Positions 1-8,433 of a stretch of DNA of 64,000 nt are shown piece after piece. The stretch's first letter is position 1; every line of letters begins with the position of its first letter. The stretch lies in the NCBI GenBank assembly GCA_900769355.1, contig CAAGGG010000053.1, forward strand, positions 1 to 64,000, in the 5' to 3' direction. This DNA comes from Candidatus Gastranaerophilales bacterium. Lineage in GTDB: Bacteria; Cyanobacteriota; Vampirovibrionia; Gastranaerophilales; Gastranaerophilaceae. Below the pieces are notes generated by a model. The model ran no database searches. It was not told the origin of the DNA and saw only the letters and a list, made by a program, of their open reading frames with translations. The position numbers and the translations under genes are program-made.

Positions 1-346
1 AAAAAAACAAATTATACTTAATAATATTTTTATCAAAAATTTCTTTAAAAGATATTCTAGTATCAAATTTGTTAACATCTAACAAACTTGCACCATTTTT
101 TGTAACAGATAATTCATCAACCTTAAATTCAATAACAGATGAAAGCGATGTCTTCAATTCTGGATGAATAACAGTAACATCTAATCCCGCATATTTATTA
201 ATCGTTTTTTCAACATAACTAATAAATTTGGGTTGTGATACAGCCCAAGGCAAAACTTTCAAATATACAGCAAAAGGAGCCGTTGCTAATACACCTGCCG
301 TAACGGCTAAACTTACTATTACTTTTGCCTTTCTGCTCATCACCAT
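1..346 (-). CDS. AsmA/TamB-like envelope protein, N-terminal fragment
   Basis: The gene runs off the left edge; about 115 codons are visible. Reading from ATG at 346 (a second in-frame ATG lies at 340), a short basic N-terminus is followed by one hydrophobic segment (residues about 8-28) and then an extracytoplasmic-looking region with alternating polar and hydrophobic residues (LDVTVIHPELKTSLSSVIEF, then VDELSVTKNG). That pattern matches the start of AsmA/TamB/DUF748-type proteins, which bridge the inner and outer membranes in lipid or protein transport. There is no Shine-Dalgarno; TATAAT lies 6 bases before the ATG at 346, which suggests a leaderless mRNA and favours that start. The family call rests on the N-terminus only, so the subfamily is unknown. 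Confidence 0.55.
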   Translation of the reverse strand, partial: MVMSRKAKVIVSLAVTAGVLATAPFAVYLKVLPWAVSQPKFISYVEKTINKYAGLDVTVIHPELKTSLSSVIEFKVDELSVTKNGASLLDVNKFDTRISFKEIFDKNIIKYNLFF

Positions 347-352
347 AATTAA

Positions 353-358
353 ATTATA
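353..358 (-). promoter_or_regulatory. -10 box of a probable leaderless promoter
   Basis: A perfect TATAAT on the minus strand is followed by exactly six bases and the ATG at 346. No Shine-Dalgarno is present. The same geometry occurs at four other genes in the window. Confidence 0.5.
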
Positions 359-475
359 ACATAAAAAATCAACTAAAATCTTTTACAAAAAATCATACAA
401 ACAATCTAAATTTATACGTTAAAAATCAAAAAAATTAGGGAATTTATATAACATATTGTATAGGAGTTGCATTAG

Positions 476-1843
476 ATGAGAAGATTTACTTATTTTTGGC
501 TTTATTTCGTGGCAATAGTCGCATCCTTGGGTGGATTACTATCAGGATTTGATACAGGTGTAATTTCAGGCGCGTTGTTATTTATCAACCAAACTTGGGA
601 TTTATCTGATTATTTGCAAGGATTTTTGGTAAGTTCTGTTTTAATAGGTGCTGTAATTGGTGCTGGTACTAACGGAATTTTAGCGGATATATTCGGACGT
701 AAAAAAATCATTATCGCAACCGCAATAATTTTTATTATTGGTTCAATTTTGTGTGCACTTGCTCCAAATGTTTATATCTTAATTCTTTCACGAATACTTG
801 TTGGTTTGGCTGTTGGGATTGTTAACTTTATTGTTCCTCTTTATTTATCAGAAGTTGCACCAAAACAATTGAGAGGTACTTTAGTTTCTCTATATCAATG
901 GGCAATTACGGCAGGTATTTTATTCTCTTACGTAATAAATGGTGCTTTTGCCGAAGCTGTTTATAACTGGAGATGGATGTTATTTGCAGGCGTAGTTCCT
1001 GGGTTGATTTTGTTAGTCGGAATGACATTCCTTGGCGACACCCCAAGATGGTTAATCAGCAAAAACAGGGAAGAAGAAGCCAAGAAAATTTACAATAAAA
1101 TAGAACCTAATGCAGATGCAGACAAAGAAGTTACGGAAATCAAAGAGACCCTAAAATCTGAACTCGGTGAAAATAAAAAAATCAAATTTAAAAAATGGAT
1201 GATTATGCCTTTTGTTGTCGGCATCGGTATTATGTTTGCACAAATTTGTACAGGCATTAACACCATTATCTACTACGCTCCGACTATCTTTAAAATTGCC
1301 GGCTTTGACAGCAATACAAACGCAATTTATGCAACTGCAGGAATTGGTTTAATAAACTTTTTAATGACAATTATTGCAGTTTTCTTTACCGATAAATTCG
1401 GAAGAAAACCTTTATTATACATCGGTTTAACCGGAGTTATGCTAAGTTTGGTAGGTCTTGGCTGTGCATTTTATTGGGCAAATATTCTCGGAGACAACCT
1501 AAAATGGGTTGCTGTCGGAAGTCTTGCTACATACATCATTTGTTTTGCATTCAGCCTAGGACCTATAGGTTGGATAATCGTTTCTGAAGTTTTCCCTCTA
1601 AAAATAAGAGGTTTAGCAATGAGTTTATGCACAGTTGCAAACTTTGCATTCAACTTCTTTGTTGTCGGAAGTTTTCCGGTCTTAATAAATAGAATTGGCG
1701 GAGCTTATACATTCTGGATGTTTGCAACAGTATCTTTCTTATGTATAATCTTTGTTTACTTCTTTGTTCCGGAAACTAAGGGAATTTCATTAGAGAAAAT
1801 CGAATCAAACTGGATTAAAGGAATAAAACCAAGAGATTTTTAA
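476..1843 (+). CDS. Sugar porter (MFS) sugar:proton symporter
   Basis: A 455-residue inner-membrane transporter of the sugar porter family of the major facilitator superfamily (relatives: XylE, AraE, GalP, GLUT). Family marks are GGLLSGFDTGVISGAL in TM1, the loop motif DIFGRKK (about residues 74-80), VPLYLSEVAPKQLRG after TM4, the TM7 motif QICTGINTIIYYAP, FTDKFGRKPLL in the second half, VSEVFPLKIRG, and PETKGISLEKIE near the end. Twelve membrane segments are expected. AGGAG sits a suitable distance before the ATG. It stands alone, divergent from the AsmA-like gene, and no sugar catabolic gene lies next to it, so the substrate (a hexose or pentose) cannot be named. Confidence 0.93.
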   Translation: MRRFTYFWLYFVAIVASLGGLLSGFDTGVISGALLFINQTWDLSDYLQGFLVSSVLIGAVIGAGTNGILADIFGRKKIIIATAIIFIIGSILCALAPNVYILILSRILVGLAVGIVNFIVPLYLSEVAPKQLRGTLVSLYQWAITAGILFSYVINGAFAEAVYNWRWMLFAGVVPGLILLVGMTFLGDTPRWLISKNREEEAKKIYNKIEPNADADKEVTEIKETLKSELGENKKIKFKKWMIMPFVVGIGIMFAQICTGINTIIYYAPTIFKIAGFDSNTNAIYATAGIGLINFLMTIIAVFFTDKFGRKPLLYIGLTGVMLSLVGLGCAFYWANILGDNLKWVAVGSLATYIICFAFSLGPIGWIIVSEVFPLKIRGLAMSLCTVANFAFNFFVVGSFPVLINRIGGAYTFWMFATVSFLCIIFVYFFVPETKGISLEKIESNWIKGIKPRDF

Positions 1844-1869
1844 TTTATAAATAAATTTTAAATATTTAA

Positions 1870-1906
1870 AATTTTTATGACCTCTTTTGCAAGAGGTCAT
1901 AATTTG
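1870..1906. terminator. Bidirectional terminator hairpin
   Basis: An 11-bp perfect stem (1876-1886 with 1891-1901, core TATGACCTCTT) with a TTGC loop lies between the convergent sugar porter and XRE genes. The minus-strand side is followed by AAAAATTTT; the plus-strand side has only a weak T run. Confidence 0.7.
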
Positions 1907-1938
1907 CACAAAACAAATATTTAATATATAACAGAAAC

Positions 1939-2202
1939 TTAATTAGAAAACTTATCCCAATCTATTTTATCTTCTACTATTTTCATTAACTCTGACGGTT
2001 TTAAATCTAACCCAAGTGCTAGCCTGCAAAATGTCGTTAGTTGAGGGTCTTTTTTTCCATCCAAAATAGCATATACAACACTTCTTGGCAAATCACTTTC
2101 ATAAGCTAAAATAGACTTTTTCTTTTCCTTTTTTAATTCTTGAACAACACTACCAAGAATTTTACATATTTGTTTATTGTTTTTTAATTTAGAAGCTTGC
2201 AT
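1939..2202 (-). CDS. XRE-type helix-turn-helix regulator
   Basis: An 87-residue protein that is almost entirely one HTH_3/Cro-C1 type DNA-binding domain. The helices read KNNKQICKILGSVVQELKKE, then SILAYESDLPRSVVYAILDG (the turn and recognition helix), then QLTTFCRLALGLDLKPSELM, a classic XRE ending. A short C-terminal tail follows. The gene is divergent from the prepilin gene at 2270; the 67-bp space holds a perfect inverted repeat (2235-2250) that may be its operator. No toxin partner is adjacent. The ATG lacks a clear Shine-Dalgarno. The target is inferred from position only. Confidence 0.8.
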   Translation of the reverse strand: MQASKLKNNKQICKILGSVVQELKKEKKKSILAYESDLPRSVVYAILDGKKDPQLTTFCRLALGLDLKPSELMKIVEDKIDWDKFSN

Positions 2203-2234
2203 AAAAACAATGTAAATGTTAATATAAAATAAAA

Positions 2235-2250
2235 TGTCTCGAACGAGACA
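2235..2250. promoter_or_regulatory. Candidate operator palindrome
   Basis: TGTCTCGAACGAGACA is a perfect 7-bp inverted repeat with a 2-bp centre. It sits between the divergent XRE regulator and the prepilin gene, just before the prepilin ribosome binding site. It is the natural candidate site for the XRE protein; a regulatory hairpin in the prepilin leader is the alternative. Confidence 0.55.
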
Positions 2251-2269
2251 TATATCGGAGGAATATTTT

Positions 2270-3037
2270 ATGTACCGTCAAAAAGGCTTTACACTATCAG
2301 AAGTACTTATTACTCTTGGAATTATAGGAGTTGTCGCAGCACTGACAATGCCTATAATTGTTAAAAACGTGCAAAAAATTGTACTTAAAAATCAATTTAA
2401 GAAATCTTATTCATTATTTTCACAAGGAGTTATGCAAGCCCAAACAAATTTAGATGCCCCAGTAAGATGTTCTGCATGGCTAACGGGACAAAAATGTAAA
2501 ACAGCCTGTACAAAAAGAAACGATTACGGAACATGTAGTGCATACACTTGCGCTGATGGGACACCAATTCCTTACGAAGAAAATGGACCTGTTTCTGACT
2601 GTAAAGTTTTTATGAATGAACTTTTTACAAACGTTTTCAAAGTCAGTAAATTTTGCGAAAAAAATGCTCTTAAAAATGGTTGTATTACAAGTACCTATAG
2701 AGGAATTGACAAAGTTAAAGCAGAGTTATACCCAAATACTAAAGTAGACCCAAACTCAGGATTTTCTGATATTGCAATTAAAAAAGGATTTTATGCTTGG
2801 ATTTTAAGTAGTGGAGAAGTAATTATTACAAATGTTGACTTAAAAGGAAGTATTTATAATCCCCCAGAATTTTTAATAGATATAAATGGACATAAATCAC
2901 CAAATAAATTTGGATACGACATATTCTCATTCACGCTTAGAGGAGATGAAAACGGAATTCAAAAAATTGATCCATCAGACAATAGCATAGTTGTTGAAAA
3001 AGGCGGAAAAACAGCAACTCAAATGTTAAGAGAGTAG
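2270..3037 (+). CDS. Type IV prepilin / pseudopilin, Cys-rich
   Basis: The start at 2270 is chosen because CGGAGG lies 8 bases before it and because the product then begins with a short basic leader MYRQKG directly before the prepilin peptidase site, giving G/FTLSEVLITLGIIGVVAA. An upstream in-frame ATG at 2234 falls within the palindrome and has no ribosome site. The 255-residue product has the hydrophobic N-terminal helix of type IV pilins and type II secretion pseudopilins, then a globular part with about ten cysteines between residues 50 and 145, suggesting disulphides outside the cytoplasm. The C-terminal third holds DINGHKSPNKFGYDIFSF, which recurs in the prepilin at 23115. It ends one base before the convergent pdxA-like gene. 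Confidence 0.88.
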   Translation: MYRQKGFTLSEVLITLGIIGVVAALTMPIIVKNVQKIVLKNQFKKSYSLFSQGVMQAQTNLDAPVRCSAWLTGQKCKTACTKRNDYGTCSAYTCADGTPIPYEENGPVSDCKVFMNELFTNVFKVSKFCEKNALKNGCITSTYRGIDKVKAELYPNTKVDPNSGFSDIAIKKGFYAWILSSGEVIITNVDLKGSIYNPPEFLIDINGHKSPNKFGYDIFSFTLRGDENGIQKIDPSDNSIVVEKGGKTATQMLRE

Positions 3038-3955
3038 TTATAAAACCGCTTTAATTGCTTCTATCATGCCGGTTTCATCCGCAACATTTTTACCTGCAAT
3101 GTCAAATGCTGTTCCATGTCCAGGAGAAGTTCTTATAATATCCAGTCCTATCGTCATATTTACAGTTTTATCACCTGCAACAGTTTTTATCGGAATTAAA
3201 CCTTGATCGTGATAATTTGCAATATAACAATCGTATTCTGGCTGTGAAACATCATCAAAATATTCTCTAGAAGCCCCAACAAATAAAGTATCCGCAGGAA
3301 GAGGGTTGGTTATATTTACTCCTTTTTCTTGCAATTCGGCAACTGCAGGTATTAAAATGTTAATTTCTTCTTTGCCTAAAATTCCGTCTTCTCCGGAATG
3401 CGGATTAAACCCACACAACGCAAACTTTGGATTTTCTATTTTAAAATGCTGTTTGAAAAATTCTCTTAAATTCAAAACTTTTTCAATAACTATTTCTTTT
3501 GTCAAATTAATATCTTTTAGTGCAACATGACGGGTTAAAAGTAAAACTCTAAAATTTTTCGCTATAAACAGCATTTCTGCTAATTGATTTTCATGTGCCA
3601 AATATTTTTGCAGAATTTCTGTTTGTCCGTTAAATTTATGTCCGGCCAAATATAAAGCATTTTTAGCAACAGGAGCAGTAACAATTGCTTTTGCACCGAT
3701 TTCACAAGCTTTTTTTACAGACTGGAATGAAAACTCTCCACATTCTGCGCTAACCTTTCCAGGTTCAATTTCTGAATTAAATGGAATTTCTATAATTTCG
3801 TAATCTTTTTCTAATTTTCCATAATAATCAAGAATTTTTTTATTTGAAATGAGAACAACATCCTCTGCGGGTAAATCCAATTTATTTAAGGCTTTAATTG
3901 TAATTTCTGCACCAATACCATTTGGATCACCTGTTGTAATCGCAATTTTAGGCAT
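3038..3955 (-). CDS. pdxA2: PdxA2-type 4-phosphate dehydrogenase
   Basis: A 305-residue member of the PdxA family of NAD-dependent, metal-dependent dehydrogenases. The start at 3955 is chosen because the protein then opens with the family N-terminus MPKIAITTGDPNGIGAEI and GGAGG precedes it. Metal-ligand regions are visible: TRHVALKD, ANYHDQGLIPIK and RTSPGHGTAFDIAG. The start overlaps by 8 bp the end of a DUF1537 kinase gene. PdxA2 proteins coupled to such kinases act in catabolism of four-carbon sugar acids (D-threonate or D-erythronate 4-phosphate to dihydroxyacetone phosphate), not in vitamin B6 synthesis. The paralogue role is inferred from this pairing; true PdxA cannot be excluded from sequence alone. 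Confidence 0.8.
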   Translation of the reverse strand: MPKIAITTGDPNGIGAEITIKALNKLDLPAEDVVLISNKKILDYYGKLEKDYEIIEIPFNSEIEPGKVSAECGEFSFQSVKKACEIGAKAIVTAPVAKNALYLAGHKFNGQTEILQKYLAHENQLAEMLFIAKNFRVLLLTRHVALKDINLTKEIVIEKVLNLREFFKQHFKIENPKFALCGFNPHSGEDGILGKEEINILIPAVAELQEKGVNITNPLPADTLFVGASREYFDDVSQPEYDCYIANYHDQGLIPIKTVAGDKTVNMTIGLDIIRTSPGHGTAFDIAGKNVADETGMIEAIKAVL

Positions 3956-5270
3956 CTTGCAAGCCTCCATGTGTTTCAAAATATTTAAGAATATCAATTA
4001 AGGTGTTGGCATTCCCCAAATTCCCTGACTTTGTCACAATCCATTGTGCATTATGGTCTAAAGTCAAAGCGATTGCCGGTGCAACTTCGTCAACCAATTG
4101 CAATTGATATGCTCCTATTGCACTACAACATTTATAAGAGGTTTCCCCTCCAAGCGTAATTAAAATAACTTCTTTTGCCTCAACAACTTTTCTTGTAAGT
4201 TCTGCCAAAAAGTCAGTTATTACACTTGCTAATTTAGGTCTTGTCAATTCTGCATTTAATGAATCGTCCGAAAATCCGTCAAAATCTTTTATCAACTTTG
4301 ACGTGTGAACAATAACCGCATTGTCAAACCTTAAATTTGAAATAATTCTGTTAACAAGCTCGTCAGTAACCCCACCTAAAACAGTTTTTAAATCAAGACT
4401 AATTGATAAAACATCTTCAAATTCATCACTATTCTCAAGTTTTTCAATTTGATTTGCTGTAATTTGTGTTGCACTGCCTGAAACAATAAATTTTGGCAAT
4501 CTTGGAAATGTTTTTATAATATGTTCGCAATCCAAATCAGCGAACCAAAATTCACCAAGTGCCTGAGCAAATGCAGCTGTTCCTGCAGGTAAAATTTTGT
4601 TGTCAGATTTTTTTATTGCAAGAGCAATCTGCTCAACATCAACCGTAGATACAGCATCAATAACAATAAGTTTTTTGCCTGCTTTAATCAATTCATTAAT
4701 TTTTTGTAAAACTGGCCCTGCACCTTTCATTACGGTTTTTAGTTCAATGCTTCCTATCAAATCCTGATACTCCGGCAAAAGTTGAGATTTCAACAATGTT
4801 GGAACATGAGATTCGCAAATCGGCGAATGCGGGTCACGCGCCATTTCAGTTCGTTCAATTGGAATTCCTTTTAACAAGTGGTATCCGCCAACTGTAGTTC
4901 TAATTTCTGCCGGAAACGCAGGAACAACAACCGACGCATCATACTCCAATGATGCCATAATACCTAAGACTTCAACAGCAATATTTCCACGCAAGGTCGA
5001 ATCAATTTTCTTGTAGTAAAAATCCGGATTGAGTTTTTCCGCAAACATTTTTGCCGCTTTAAGCACTCTTTCATAAGCTACTTCAGGTTCTACATTTCTT
5101 GATTCTGTGGAAATTGCCCAAGTTTGAGTTCCCTTGGCATTAACAGGTTCTATTTCGTCAGACAACAAAATTTGTGTATTTGCACCTTTTAAATAAAATT
5201 GCAAAGCACTATCATTGGCTCCGGTTAAATCATCTGCAATAATTCCGACAATATTAGAATTAATAATCAT
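3948..5270 (-). CDS. Four-carbon acid sugar kinase (DUF1537 / DtnK-OtnK family)
   Basis: A 440-residue ATP-dependent kinase of the four-carbon acid sugar kinase family. The N-terminal substrate domain begins GIIADDLTGANDSALQF, a family hallmark, and contains FYYKKIDSTLRGNIAVE. The C-terminal nucleotide domain has KFIVSGSATQITANQIE and the glycine-rich ITLGGETSYKCC near residue 385. Relatives phosphorylate D-threonate, D-erythronate or similar acids on C4. It lies 2 bp after ssb and overlaps the pdxA2 start, so the three are probably co-transcribed and kinase and dehydrogenase act in sequence. No aldolase or transporter for the pathway is adjacent. The exact substrate is not decidable from sequence. 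Confidence 0.85.
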   Translation of the reverse strand: MIINSNIVGIIADDLTGANDSALQFYLKGANTQILLSDEIEPVNAKGTQTWAISTESRNVEPEVAYERVLKAAKMFAEKLNPDFYYKKIDSTLRGNIAVEVLGIMASLEYDASVVVPAFPAEIRTTVGGYHLLKGIPIERTEMARDPHSPICESHVPTLLKSQLLPEYQDLIGSIELKTVMKGAGPVLQKINELIKAGKKLIVIDAVSTVDVEQIALAIKKSDNKILPAGTAAFAQALGEFWFADLDCEHIIKTFPRLPKFIVSGSATQITANQIEKLENSDEFEDVLSISLDLKTVLGGVTDELVNRIISNLRFDNAVIVHTSKLIKDFDGFSDDSLNAELTRPKLASVITDFLAELTRKVVEAKEVILITLGGETSYKCCSAIGAYQLQLVDEVAPAIALTLDHNAQWIVTKSGNLGNANTLIDILKYFETHGGLQDA

Positions 5271-5272
5271 AA

Positions 5273-5608
5273 CTAAATCTCTTGAATATCTCTTTTTGAA
5301 CCTAATAATCTAATGCTGTTTGCAAGCACATAGAAATTTTCTCTATCGTTTCCTGAAGCTTTATCTGTCCATTTATTAACAGCAATTCTTCCATCAACTA
5401 CAACTTGAACACCTTTTTTTACGTATTCGCCTGCGAATTCAGCCAATTTATCCCAAACATCAATATTGAACCAATCAGCAACTTCTGATTTTGTTTTAGC
5501 ATCCCATCTGTTTACTGCAATAGAAAAATTAGCTTTTACTTTTCCTGATTCAAAATATCTAATTTCAGCGTCACGACCTACTCTGCCCACTAATACTGTA
5601 GAATTCAT
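5273..5608 (-). CDS. ssb: Single-stranded DNA-binding protein, short form
   Basis: A 111-residue OB-fold protein beginning MNSTVLVGRVGRDAEIRYFE, with the central FSIAVNRWDAK and WFNIDVWDKLAEFAGEYVKK of bacterial SSB. It ends soon after the OB fold and lacks the long Gly/Pro tail and the DDDIPF acidic tip that recruit repair proteins in most bacteria; its last residues are KRDIQEI. Short tail-less SSBs occur in Cyanobacteria, which fits the proposed lineage. AAAGAGG precedes the ATG. It is the first gene of the operon with the sugar-acid kinase and pdxA2, an odd functional mix. A second SSB elsewhere in the genome is possible. Confidence 0.92.
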   Translation of the reverse strand: MNSTVLVGRVGRDAEIRYFESGKVKANFSIAVNRWDAKTKSEVADWFNIDVWDKLAEFAGEYVKKGVQVVVDGRIAVNKWTDKASGNDRENFYVLANSIRLLGSKRDIQEI

Positions 5609-5945
5609 TTATAACCTCTTTCCATGTTTTTTCAAAATCTTACATGATTTTACAACAAACTAAACATGACCTGCAAAGATTGTATTACTTTTTGTAACGA
5701 TTGTTTTGTAAGCCGTTAAGTTCGCTACATAAAAAGACATTCTTTCTAATGCGAGAGGGTATATTTAAACGAAATAAACTTATCGTCTTATAGTCTTAAC
5801 GACTCAATGTCTTTTATTATGTTCCAAACATTATCTTTGTGTTAAACTATTCTTGTAGTATGGGGGATCCGCCCTGAGGACAAATGTATGTATGAGGGTT
5901 GTCATATATAGGAAGTTTGTCTATAAAAGGATAGAAAGAGAAAAA

Positions 5946-7757
5946 ATGGAAAAGAATGAACAAACATTGAGTATTTTAAGACACTCAACATCTCACGTTA
6001 TGGCACAAGCTGTTCAAAAGTTGTTTCCGTCTGCAAAGTTAGCAATCGGTCCAGCTGTAGAAAACGGTTTTTATTACGACTTTGATTTAACCGATGGACA
6101 CGCTTTTACGCAAGAAGATTTGGTTAAAATTGAAGAAGAAATGAAAAATATTGTTAAACAAAATCTTTCATTCGAAAAATACGTAATCCCTGACGTGGAC
6201 AAACAAATCGCTGAATTTAAAGCAGAAGGCGAAATTTACAAAGCAGAACTTTTGGAAGAACACAGAAACGACAATCCGACATTGTACTTGACCAAAGATA
6301 AAGACGGAAACGTACTGTTCAACGACCTTTGTGCAGGCCCACACCTTCCAAATACATCATATATTAAAGCTAACGCATTCAAACTTCTTAAAGTTGCTGG
6401 TGCATACTGGAGAGGAAATGCAAAAAATAAAATGCTACAAAGAATTTATGCAACAGCATTTTGGTCAAAAGAAGATTTAGCTGACTACTTACACTTTATT
6501 GAAGAAGCTGAAAAACGTGACCACAGGAAGCTTGGCGCAAAATTGGATCTATTCTCAACAAGAGATGAATTAGGTGGCGGACTTGTTTTATGGCACCCTA
6601 ACTTAGCAGTAGTCAGAGAAGAAATCGAAAACTATTGGAGAACTGAACACAGAAAACGTGGTTACGTAATTGTTAATACTCCTCACATAGCAAAATCTAA
6701 ATTGTGGGAAATTTCAGGTCACTACGACCACTATCGTGAAAACATGTTCTTTATCCAAAAAGATAGCGACCAAGAAAATGAAGATCAATTTATCTTAAAA
6801 CCGATGAACTGTCCGTTCCACATCTTGATTTATCAAGCAAACAGACATTCTTACCGTTCATTACCATTAAGAATGGCAGAACTCGGTACTGTTTACAGAA
6901 AAGAAAAATCCGGTGCATTATCTGGTTTGACACGTGTTCAAGGTTTCACACAAGATGATGCTCACATATTCTGTACTCCGGAACAATTAGTTGACGAAAT
7001 CAACGAAATCATCGACTTTGTAGCTGATACAATGAAAATCTTTAATATGTCTTTTGAAGTTGAACTTTCAACAAGACCTGAAAGCTACGTTGGCGAAATC
7101 GAAAACTGGAACAGAGCAGAAGCAGGTTTGAAAGAAGCAATGGACAAACGTGGAATGAAATACGACATTAACGAAGGCGATGGCGCATTCTACGGTCCAA
7201 AAATTGACTTCAAAGTAAAAGACGCAATCGGCAGAACTTGGCAGTGTGCAACAATTCAGCTTGACTTCAACTTGCCTGAAAGATTTGACATCAAATACCA
7301 AGATAAAGATGGTCAAATGAAAACACCTGTAATGCTTCACCGTGTAATCTTCGGTTCTATGGAACGTTTCCACGGCATTTTGATTGAACACTATGCAGGA
7401 GCATTCCCAACTTGGCTTGCTCCAACTCAAGTTGCAATCGTTCCAATAAGTAACGAAAAACACATCGATTATGCAGAAAAAGTATACAAACAAATGCGTA
7501 ATGCCGGCATCAGAGTAACTCTTGACGACAGATCGGAAAGCATGAACTACAAAATCAGAGAAAGCTTGCAAGACAAGAAAATCCCTTACGTTGTAGTTGT
7601 CGGCGATAAAGAAGCTGAATCAAATTCAGTAGCCGTAAGAGCTAGAGCAATCGGTCAAGTTGGCACAATGAGCGTTGATGAATTCATCGGAAAAGTTGAA
7701 GATGAAATCAAATCAAGAAGTGCCGAATCTTTTGCCAAAGCCTTGGCTAAAGCGTAA
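5946..7757 (+). CDS. thrS: Threonyl-tRNA synthetase, TGS-less
   Basis: A class II synthetase of 603 residues that charges tRNA-Thr. The start at 5946 is preferred over 5892 because AGAAAGAG precedes it and the extra 18 residues are not family-like. The protein begins directly with the editing domain (HSTSH at residues 13-17, later DLCAGPHLPNT), so the usual N-terminal TGS domain of about 60 residues is missing, as in some cyanobacterial ThrRS. The catalytic core shows LKPMNCPFH (zinc Cys), the motif 2 region YRKEKSGALSGLTRVQGFTQ and the motif 3 region LHRVIFGSMERF. The anticodon-binding domain fills the last 100 residues. A 9-bp terminator follows. The leader of more than 280 bp holds no gene. 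Confidence 0.95.
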   Translation: MEKNEQTLSILRHSTSHVMAQAVQKLFPSAKLAIGPAVENGFYYDFDLTDGHAFTQEDLVKIEEEMKNIVKQNLSFEKYVIPDVDKQIAEFKAEGEIYKAELLEEHRNDNPTLYLTKDKDGNVLFNDLCAGPHLPNTSYIKANAFKLLKVAGAYWRGNAKNKMLQRIYATAFWSKEDLADYLHFIEEAEKRDHRKLGAKLDLFSTRDELGGGLVLWHPNLAVVREEIENYWRTEHRKRGYVIVNTPHIAKSKLWEISGHYDHYRENMFFIQKDSDQENEDQFILKPMNCPFHILIYQANRHSYRSLPLRMAELGTVYRKEKSGALSGLTRVQGFTQDDAHIFCTPEQLVDEINEIIDFVADTMKIFNMSFEVELSTRPESYVGEIENWNRAEAGLKEAMDKRGMKYDINEGDGAFYGPKIDFKVKDAIGRTWQCATIQLDFNLPERFDIKYQDKDGQMKTPVMLHRVIFGSMERFHGILIEHYAGAFPTWLAPTQVAIVPISNEKHIDYAEKVYKQMRNAGIRVTLDDRSESMNYKIRESLQDKKIPYVVVVGDKEAESNSVAVRARAIGQVGTMSVDEFIGKVEDEIKSRSAESFAKALAKA

Positions 7758-7780
7758 TTTGACACAAAGTTAAGAAATTA

Positions 7781-7812
7781 AGAGGACAGGTTTTAAATCT
7801 GTCCTCTTTTTT
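7781..7812 (+). terminator. Intrinsic terminator of thrS
   Basis: A perfect 9-bp stem AGAGGACAG (7781-7789) with CTGTCCTCT (7799-7807) and a 9-nt loop is followed by a T run. It starts 24 bp after the thrS stop. Confidence 0.9.
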
Positions 7813-7841
7813 ATGGATTTAATTAGAGATTTTTTGAACAT

Positions 7842-8060
7842 TCTTTCGAAAATAGTTGCTATTTTAGAAAATAACTACCCCGTAACTGTTACTCCGGACT
7901 ACGATCCGGAGTCTATTCATTATATTTATAATAGATTCTGAATAGCAAGAATATTATATGCTTGCTATTCGCTCAGATACTCTTTACCAATATATGAGGT
8001 ATGGATATATGTTGTTACAGTGGGCTACGTGCGTAGCACCTAAGCTTTCAGAATGACGAC
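7842..8060. repeat. Composite interspersed repeat cluster A
   Basis: No gene is seen here. The stretch contains the ACTCCGGA...TCCGGAGT palindrome (7891-7912), GATTCTGAATAGCAAG (7934-7949), the module ending in GGGCTACGTGCGTAGCACC, and AAGCTTTCAGAATGACG (8042-8058). All four pieces recur elsewhere in the window, in either orientation. Confidence 0.85.
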
Positions 8061-8097
8061 TTCGTAATTATTTATTTAAGAGACTTTGGATACTAAA

Positions 8098-8135
8098 AGG
8101 TCTGCTAAGAACTTAGCAGACCTACAATTTTTTCC
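8098..8135. terminator. Strong hairpin, terminator for the RHH genes
   Basis: A perfect 12-bp inverted repeat AGGTCTGCTAAG (8098-8109) with CTTAGCAGACCT (8112-8123). Both flanks carry runs that read as T tracts: TTTTTT on the plus strand after ACAA, TTTTAG on the minus strand. It lies about 95 bp after the last minus-strand gene of the RHH pair. Confidence 0.75.
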
Positions 8136-8217
8136 CCTAATTAAATTTTACCATTTTCACCAAAATATCATTATTGACCTTGACCTCAAATTCCTGACTC
8201 CGTTTTCAGGAAGTTTT

Positions 8218-8379
8218 TTATTTTGCGACTTGCAGTTTTTGGAATTTTGTCGCCTCTTTGCTTTTTTGAAGATACTTAACAAGAGATTTTGCAACTAATT
8301 CAGAACGTTTTTTGTTTTCCCTATCCAAAATTTCAAAATACTCATCAAGTGATGACATTATATATTCTGTATTTTCCAT
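8218..8379 (-). CDS. Small RHH/CopG-like protein, 53 aa
   Basis: A short gene running from ATG at 8379 with AAGGGG eight bases upstream. The product begins MENTEYIMSSLDEYFEILDR and continues with KKRSELVAKSLVKYLQK, which resembles the two-helix part of a ribbon-helix-helix protein (a RSELV..SL pattern comparable to RSELIREAL of its neighbour), followed by a basic tail. It lies 54 bp downstream of the clearer RHH gene and is probably co-transcribed. It may be a second antitoxin-like DNA-binding protein; no toxin is visible. The call rests on the ribosome site, an open frame of 53 codons and this weak resemblance. Confidence 0.55.
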   Translation of the reverse strand: MENTEYIMSSLDEYFEILDRENKKRSELVAKSLVKYLQKSKEATKFQKLQVAK

Positions 8380-8433
8380 TTCATTTTCCCCTTTTAACCC
8401 ATTTTAACCAAATTTTCAAAGATTGTCCAATTC

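Noticed and set aside
5660..5890. Possible T-box or tRNA-like leader before thrS
   Set aside because: No T-box sequence (AGGGTGGNACCGCG) and no stable specifier stem could be recognised; only repeat-like text and a short GC-rich piece.
5892..5945. Longer N-terminus of ThrRS from the ATG at 5892
   Set aside because: The extra 18 residues are basic and not family-like, and the ATG at 5946 has a ribosome site and matches the start of TGS-less ThrRS.
7068..7571. A 167-codon frame antisense to thrS
   Set aside because: It is a shadow of the thrS codon pattern, Phe/Cys/Val-rich without a domain.
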